The notes under the pieces are model-generated. The model did not search any database, was not told where the DNA came from, and saw only the letters and a list, made by a program, of their open reading frames with translations. Below, piece after piece: positions 59,501 to 64,000 of a stretch of DNA of 64,000 nucleotides. A program made the position numbers and the translations under genes. Position 1 is the stretch's first letter. Each line of letters begins with the position of its first letter. Source of the stretch: Juglans regia (taxonomy: Eukaryota > Streptophyta > Magnoliopsida > Fagales > Juglandaceae); contig NC_049901.1 in NCBI RefSeq assembly GCF_001411555.2, positions 33,676,838-33,740,837 of the forward strand, written 5' to 3'.

Positions 59501-62183
59501 ACGAGGAGATTAGGCTAAAGGGGAGGAAATTTGCTGTGATTGGGTAATAAAAAAAAAAGATCTTATCTTGTTTTGGTTTTTTTTTAAGGGCGGAAACTGT
59601 TCTACATCGGGGGAGGAGAGGAGTGATCTTCAACAACCTTGAATGCTTCATCAGCCTATTCCAAGCAAAATAGTTTTATTCTTCTTCTCTTTAGTTTTCT
59701 TTTGATGCATTCCAATAAGAACATGGTTGATTTTAGATTTGTTATGAACGAATTTTATTTCTCTAGAGCTTTGATGTAGTCTAGCTTTGAATACACAATT
59801 TAAATTCCAAGTTATTTTATTTCCAATTTTTTTTCATGTCGAGTGTTTATCCTTGATCTTATTGCTTACAATTTTCTGGCCAATTATTGTTTGATCTATT
59901 GAATCATAATGAAACCGAGAAGTAATTTGTGATTAGAAGCTTTTAGGATTAAATACCATTAGTTGAGCGAAAGATAGAGATACTTACCGCAATTCGTGTG
60001 ATTTTAGATTAAGAAAAATCCAAAGAACTTAACGAATACATAGATATATGCTGGATTATTAGTTGGAGATATTTTTAATGTTATAGAGACAACATTGAAT
60101 AATTAAGGGAGTTTTTTTTTTTTTTTTATCAACTTGAAAAATTGAAATTTTATAATAAGGAATAATAAATTGAGTGAGATTAGCTAGGTGAAATCAAAAG
60201 CTCTAGATTTATTTGTATTATCTCTACAACCTTAAGTTTTATTCCATTTTCTTTTAATTTATTTTTGTCAAGCACTTTAGTTTAATTTAGGTGGTAAAAT
60301 CTTTAAAATTTCTATTTTTTTTTCAAATAGAAAATAATTTGGTAAATTTCAATACTCAATAGCATAATTAGTCATTGTGGGTTCGACACTTCTTTTCTTT
60401 AAAACTTTACTACTTGTTGCGATTTTGTTCGCATGCAAATATTTTCGCACCACATAGTGACAAATTGAACCTCCCACTCTGTGTACCCATTTAATGTAGA
60501 AAAAAAATGTATTTTCTTTCTTGACTTCCTATTGATTACAGATACTTATAAATCCAAATTACAAGGAATACGAACTCCTGTGATTTAAGAAAATTAACTC
60601 TTTCATACTCCTAATGCCTAGGGGTTGGCTCGAGCAACAAGAGTCTTGGTCCTGGTGGTATGCACCCTCCAAGTTTAAGATTCAAATCCTTGGGTACAAA
60701 CAATTTCTAGGGGTTATCGAACTGGAGGACTTTTGAGGTGTACATTCAGAAAGCTCCTTGATGAGGGCTTTGCACCCTAGGATTAGCCGGGACTTTATTC
60801 TCAGACACCTAGTGCCAAATCAAAAAACTCTTTTGTACTCCTACACATTATCCTAGTCCACAGAGGATGCCTCATGAATTTTGCATGGTAGTATAACCTA
60901 GGAATAGAATTGCATGAGATTCTTGTACATAGAATTTTATCCCAGTTGCCTACATCACGATGCTTCAAGTCCATACCAGACAAGACTGGCATAATGTTTA
61001 TTAAAGCCTTGACACTATTCAAATTATTCTTAAGCGCTCGTTTGGGAAGTAAGATAAGATGAGAATTTTGTGAATAATAGTGAAATAGTTTGTAAAAAGT
61101 AGTCAAATGGTTTGAGTTAAGATGTTTTATTGGATTTTGAAAAATGAGAGAGAAAAAATTGGATATGAAATATTGTTATAATATAATTTTTTAATATAAT
61201 TTTTGTTTTGAAATTTGAAAAAATAGAATTGTTTCTTGTATTTTGTTTGAAAGTTTGGAAAAGTTGTAATAATTAGGTAATGATTAGATGAAAAAGTTGA
61301 ATATCTGAAATTAAAAAATATTTGTGTTGAGTGATGTCTATAGAAATTATGACAAGTTTTGAGATAAGTAAGATCATCTCACTTCCCAAACAAGCCATTT
61401 CAAACATCGGATCACAGTCCTTGTGGGCTCCAAATCACGTAGCAGCTTATGAACTTAAAATATCCATCCTGACCAGTCAAAGAACCAATTTTTCCTAATA
61501 TTGTCAAATTAGAAGTCCTGAACAAAAATCTCAGACACTGCCCACATAACAAATAGTGAAGACCCATATGAAAACCAACCAATCCCCGAATGAACTACTG
61601 GTCCCAATAGCAGAAATTCATCATTTCATACAGAACAGAAATATCTCAGTGAAATGGAAAATCACTTCCAGTCATAACTAAACAATATCAAATCAACCCA
61701 AACAAAATATAGTAATCATTGAAAAGTAAAGATAAAACAAAAAAACAAAAAACTTGCCTGAATTCCTAGTATTTCAGCATCCTCAGCAAGGAACAAAGTC
61801 ATATGACTAGTGAGATTAAACGGCGCCGTAAGCCACCGGCCGGCAGGCACATTGAGCTGGGCACCACCTCTCTTTCCCAACTTGGAGATTGCCGAGACTG
61901 CCCTCTCAAAAGCTTCGGTGTTCACAGTGACCCCATCGCCGACCGCTCCAAAGTCCGTCAGGTTAAACGCTACTGGCCTCAGCAGCGGCATGGGCTTCAT
62001 CGGGGCCCGCCGGAACACCAAGAATCCGTCGACAATATTCCTCTGCCACAAGAGAACCGAGGCAAGGGCCGCGATCCAAAGCACCGTGAAAAGGGTCCTG
62101 TGGTTGGACAAGAACGCCGGAACCCACCGCCTCCATTCCAGCCTCTGGTGGTTGGACCGCCCGACAGGCAAGGTCTCCACCAT
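53536..62183 (-). CDS. Polygalacturonase-like glycoside hydrolase family 28 protein (five exons, complete)
   Basis: GH28 enzymes hydrolyse galacturonan in pectin. Coding exons: 62183-61758, 58619-58499, 56281-56033, 55480-55327 and 54061-53536; phases agree and total 491 codons plus TGA. Residues 31-46 (LFTVLWIAALASVLLW), after a basic stretch, form a single N-terminal membrane anchor, suggesting a type II Golgi or secretory membrane protein. The catalytic fold starts near FNLTDFGAVGDG. GH28 motif I is NTDGIDP (259-265), II is VGDDAIAIKSG (280-290) and IV is VRIKTAPG. Motif III, normally GHG, is SAG here (317-319). I recall SAG(V/I)SIGSEMSGG in related Arabidopsis proteins (At3g62110/At3g06770 type), so this is clade-specific, not damage. 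The start is ATG at 62183; the codon before it is GTG. Intron 1 has a GC donor. Substrate is unproven. Confidence 0.95.
54062..55326 (-). other. Polygalacturonase intron 4
   Basis: Donor GTGAGAC after ...CATGGTCAG, acceptor TGTAACAG before TGCTGGCG. A Ser codon is split AG|T. It contains a short (TA)n(ATA)n run near 54795-54820 and nothing else recognised. Confidence 0.85.
57458..57669 (+). mobile_element. SINE (tRNA-derived, Pol III type)
   Basis: GGTCAGGTGGTAAGAG resembles an A box and GGTTCGAACC is a perfect B box ~45 bases later. GTGCACTTGCAGGAAACTC, AGATTAGTCGGACTTGGG and CGGTGCCAACAAAAAAAATT follow, ending in an A-rich tail. The copies at 60613 and 1150 share the 3' part. It is inserted antisense in polygalacturonase intron 2. 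No clear target duplication was found. Confidence 0.8.
58197..58498. repeat. Two tandem ~150-bp direct repeats at the intron 2 donor
   Basis: AAGTAGCCAATATNRAACTTAA ... GCTTAGAAAAGCRGGGAA recurs at 58197 and 58352. A third, partial copy lies at about 57898-57992. The second copy ends at the exon 2 boundary (58499). Confidence 0.7.
58878..59500. mobile_element. Harbinger-like element fragment, split by a LINE
   Basis: Starts GAGCACTCCCAATGCTTTTT after TAA (58875-58877). It shares TTTTACAATCTACCATATAT, TTATCTATTTTTCTCTATAT and ACATCCTCATATCCTTTGAT with 31387-32127. The right TIR is not visible, so the end is approximate. Confidence 0.6.
58946..59312 (-). mobile_element. 5'-truncated LINE
   Basis: Poly-T at the left equals a poly-A tail on the minus strand, next to TATAAGTAAGAAGTAAG. 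A minus-strand frame (59052-59306) reads ...IPLCIMWCTWMQRNVRCFKD, the zinc-binding C-terminus after a plant LINE reverse transcriptase. A 14-bp target duplication ACTTTTTCTATTTT lies at 58932-58945 and 59313-59326. Only the last ~367 bp inserted. Confidence 0.88.
60613..60832 (+). mobile_element. SINE (diverged copy)
   Basis: GGTTGGCTCGAGCAACAAGA (A-box region), TTTAAGATTCAAATCC (decayed B box), GCACCCTAGGATTAGCCGGG and AGTGCCAAATCAAAAAAC, in the same order as the copy at 57458. Confidence 0.72.
61032..61396. mobile_element. Tourist-like MITE in polygalacturonase intron 1
   Basis: GCTCGTTTGGGAAGTAAGAT at the left and ATCTCACTTCCCAAACAAGCC at the right are inverted copies. The middle has AATATTGTTATAATATAATT and AATTGTTTCTTGTATTTTGT. 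At ~365 bp it resembles the longer form at 37976-38333. Confidence 0.75.
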
Positions 62184-62600
62184 CACTCTGAAACAGCTAC
62201 AGCGAAGAGAAGAACCGAATTCTGTAAAAGTGAAGCCAAGCCAGTCACAAGTAGGTAAACGGGTGATCCGAATGGTGGGGGTGATCGAGTTTCACCATGT
62301 GGGGTTGTGGGTTTTGTTTTTGTTTTTTTTAATTTATGAGGGGATCTAGTACTCTATATCCAATCGAATTTTGAGTATGGGAATGGAGAGAGCGAAAGAG
62401 GAGGCAGATAACTTGTCGGAATCAGGTTTGTTCTGTTTTGTGTGTAGGAAATCGATGGAGTACATTTGAAGGGAAGGTTTTTCGGGGTTGATTTTCTGGG
62501 ACACTCGTCTCGAGTAACAATGGCGTCTTATGTTGGACGCTGTTCTGCCATTCTGGTCGCGTGTTCACAGTGTCCTCATATCGAGATAACTACGTTTCCT
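62184..62600 (-). promoter_or_regulatory. Polygalacturonase 5' UTR / promoter region
   Basis: Mixed-composition sequence immediately upstream of the ATG at 62183. A 179-codon plus-strand open frame (61810-62349) is antisense to exon 1 and is judged a shadow. I could not place a TATA box or transcription start with confidence. Confidence 0.35.
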
Positions 62601-62677
62601 ATAATTTAAGATTACAATTCTTAACAATATAGCATTAGGATCTAATCCTTGCTACGTTTCCTACGATTTAAGATTAA

Positions 62678-62867
62678 GGTTTTGTTTGGATGTTGAAGGG
62701 AGTTGAGTTGAATTGAGTTGAGATAATAAAATATTGTTAAAATATTATTTTTTAATATTATTATTATTTTGAAATTTGAAAAAATTGAATTATTTATTAT
62801 ATTTTGTATTGAAATTTGAAAAAGTTGTAATGATGAATTGAGATGAGTTAAATAACCAAACGAAGCC
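62678..62867. mobile_element. Tourist-like MITE (first of three)
   Basis: Starts GGTTTTGTTTGGATGTTG and ends AACCAAACGAAGCC, flanked by TAA at 62675-62677 and 62868-62870. Core words are TTGAATTGAGTTGAGATAAT and AAAATATTGTTAAAATATTA. Confidence 0.82.
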
Positions 62868-62870
62868 TAA

Positions 62871-63065
62871 AGGCAGAGTTGAGATAGAGATAAATTTAAA
62901 TGAAAGTTAAAAGTTAAATAAAATATTATTTTTTAATATTAATATTATTTTAAAATTTTAAAAAATTAAATTATTTATTATATTTTGTGTAAAAATTTAA
63001 AAAAATTGTAATGTTGAAATGAGATGAGATGAATTGATATCACTTCTCAATCTAAACGGGGCCTT
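62871..63065. mobile_element. Tourist-like MITE (second of three)
   Basis: AATAAAATATTATTTTTTAA, AATTATTTATTATATTTTGT, AATGAGATGAGATGAATTGA and CTCAATCTAAACGGGGCC. It starts directly after the first MITE. Confidence 0.6.
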
Positions 63066-63265
63066 TTGAATAGTAAGATAAGATGATATGAGATTATTTT
63101 ATATGAAAATTGAAAGTTAAATAAAATATTATTAGAATATTATTTTTTAATATTGTTATTGTTTTGAGATTTGAAAAAATTAAATTATTTATTATATTTT
63201 ATATGAAAATTTAAAAAAATTATAATAATGAGATGAAATCGTTGATATATTTAAACGGGACCTAA
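63060..63265. mobile_element. Tourist-like MITE (third of three)
   Basis: AATAGTAAGATAAGATGATA, AATAAAATATTATTAGAATA, AATTATTTATTATATTTTAT and TTTAAACGGGACCTAA, following the second copy head to tail. Confidence 0.6.
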
Positions 63266-64000
63266 CCCTACAAAATTTGGATCTAATCCGGACTGTGTAC
63301 AAGAGATAATATATAAACATAAATATTTTAACTATAATTTTTTTTTAAAAATAATTTATATATTTACGTGACTTGATATGATAAATTTTAAAAGTATTTT
63401 TATTATAAAATAATATCACATAAAATCACATCAATTTATAATTTTTTTTTTATCCTTAACAGTTTTCATATATAAAAAAATTATTGATTTAAGTCTCTCA
63501 AATAATATTAAATAATTAATAAATATTATGAACAGAGCATTTTCATATGTTTGCAAATGCTATAAATATTTGTTTGCCGCATTTTCATATGTATCTTGGC
63601 TTCTTTCTTTCTTTAGTTTTTCCAACCATAACGTTGAAAAACAAGGTGTTTAGTACCACGAATCGTAATAATATCTTGACATAGATACATGTTTGATTTC
63701 TTTGTCATTTATTTATTTTTATCTTCTTGATTTCGACAGTCTCGGGTTTTTAAATTCACTGTTGAGAGTAAATTAATATTGAAAATTGGGGATAATTATT
63801 ATTTTTATATGTTTTTCATAATATGTACTGTATTATATATAACATAAAGATAATATGATAATGATTCGAGATATAAAAGATAATCAATATTATTATATGG
63901 CCAACGTTAATTACAAAGAAAATATATTAAATAATTTAAGAAAAAAGTGAAAAACAAATCACATGTAAAAAAGAAAAAAAATATAGCAACAAAAAAAACT
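63266..64000. other. AT-rich intergenic stretch
   Basis: No coding, RNA or repeat feature that I can support up to the right edge. Confidence 0.5.

Larger units (their letters stand above)
58620..61757 (-). other. Polygalacturonase intron 1 (GC-AG)
   Basis: The exon/intron junction reads ATTCAG|GCAAGT, the consensus for the rare GC-AG class. The acceptor is TGTATAACAG. About 3.1 kb long, it holds a LINE within a Harbinger-like element, a SINE and a Tourist-like MITE. No GT donor in frame nearby preserves the conserved residues GIQ|DEKYWP. Confidence 0.85.

Noticed and set aside
62184..62186. Upstream GTG as the start of the polygalacturonase
   Set aside because: GTG is not a normal plant nuclear start, and the ATG at 62183-62181 follows immediately in frame.
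61810..62349. 179-codon and 151-codon plus-strand frames
   Set aside because: Antisense to polygalacturonase exon 1, whose protein is clearly conserved. These are shadow frames.

Overview
This is a eukaryotic (plant nuclear) window: about 64 kb of AT-rich, transposon-dense DNA with only three genes that can be supported, all on the minus strand and all with introns. The coding sequences, the many ~200-bp Tourist-like MITEs carrying GATGAGATGAGATG or TTGAGTTGAGATGA edges, and the SINE and LINE fragments suggest a woody eudicot. I lean to Fagales (walnut, pecan or a relative); that is recollection-based inference, not something proved here.

Genes: (1) 1519-1605 is the first coding exon of a UBP1-type oligouridylate-binding RNA-binding protein whose remainder lies off the left edge. 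(2) 36775-39571 is a complete five-exon JAZ/TIFY10-type jasmonate repressor of 274 codons. It has a TIFY motif, a full Jas degron split by the conserved Jas intron, and a G-box upstream. (3) 53536-62183 is a complete five-exon membrane-anchored GH28 polygalacturonase-like gene of 491 codons. Its first intron begins with GC instead of GT, and the usual GHG histidine is replaced.

Layout: 1-1.9 kb, UBP1 intron 1, exon 1 and 5' UTR. 2.1-3.8 kb, a foldback MITE, a long-TIR element and a hAT-like element. 3.97-5.8 kb and 24.04-26.0 kb look like the two halves of a CACTA-like DNA element. They appear to be split by an ~18.2-kb Ty3/gypsy-derived LTR element at 5817-24031 (TG...CA ends, flanking ATAAT). 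That element keeps only broken gag and protease. It also holds an alternating 317/218-bp array (8.4-9.9 kb) and a nine-copy ~1.15-kb macrosatellite (11.1-20.9 kb), whose units contain exon-like modules with splice consensus on the minus strand. 26.0-34.4 kb is a second repeat-rich block: 57-bp, 78/104-bp and 45-bp arrays, LTR-like segments, and clean hAT-like and Harbinger insertions. 40.3-53.5 kb is AT-rich intergenic DNA with MITEs and microsatellites. 62.6-64 kb is upstream of the polygalacturonase and carries three Tourist-like MITEs in a row.

The genes share no obvious pathway. The main interest is the nested transposon structure, satellite birth inside retroelements, and fine details of the JAZ and polygalacturonase gene structures. 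No bacterial-type operon, CRISPR array, tRNA or rRNA gene was found.
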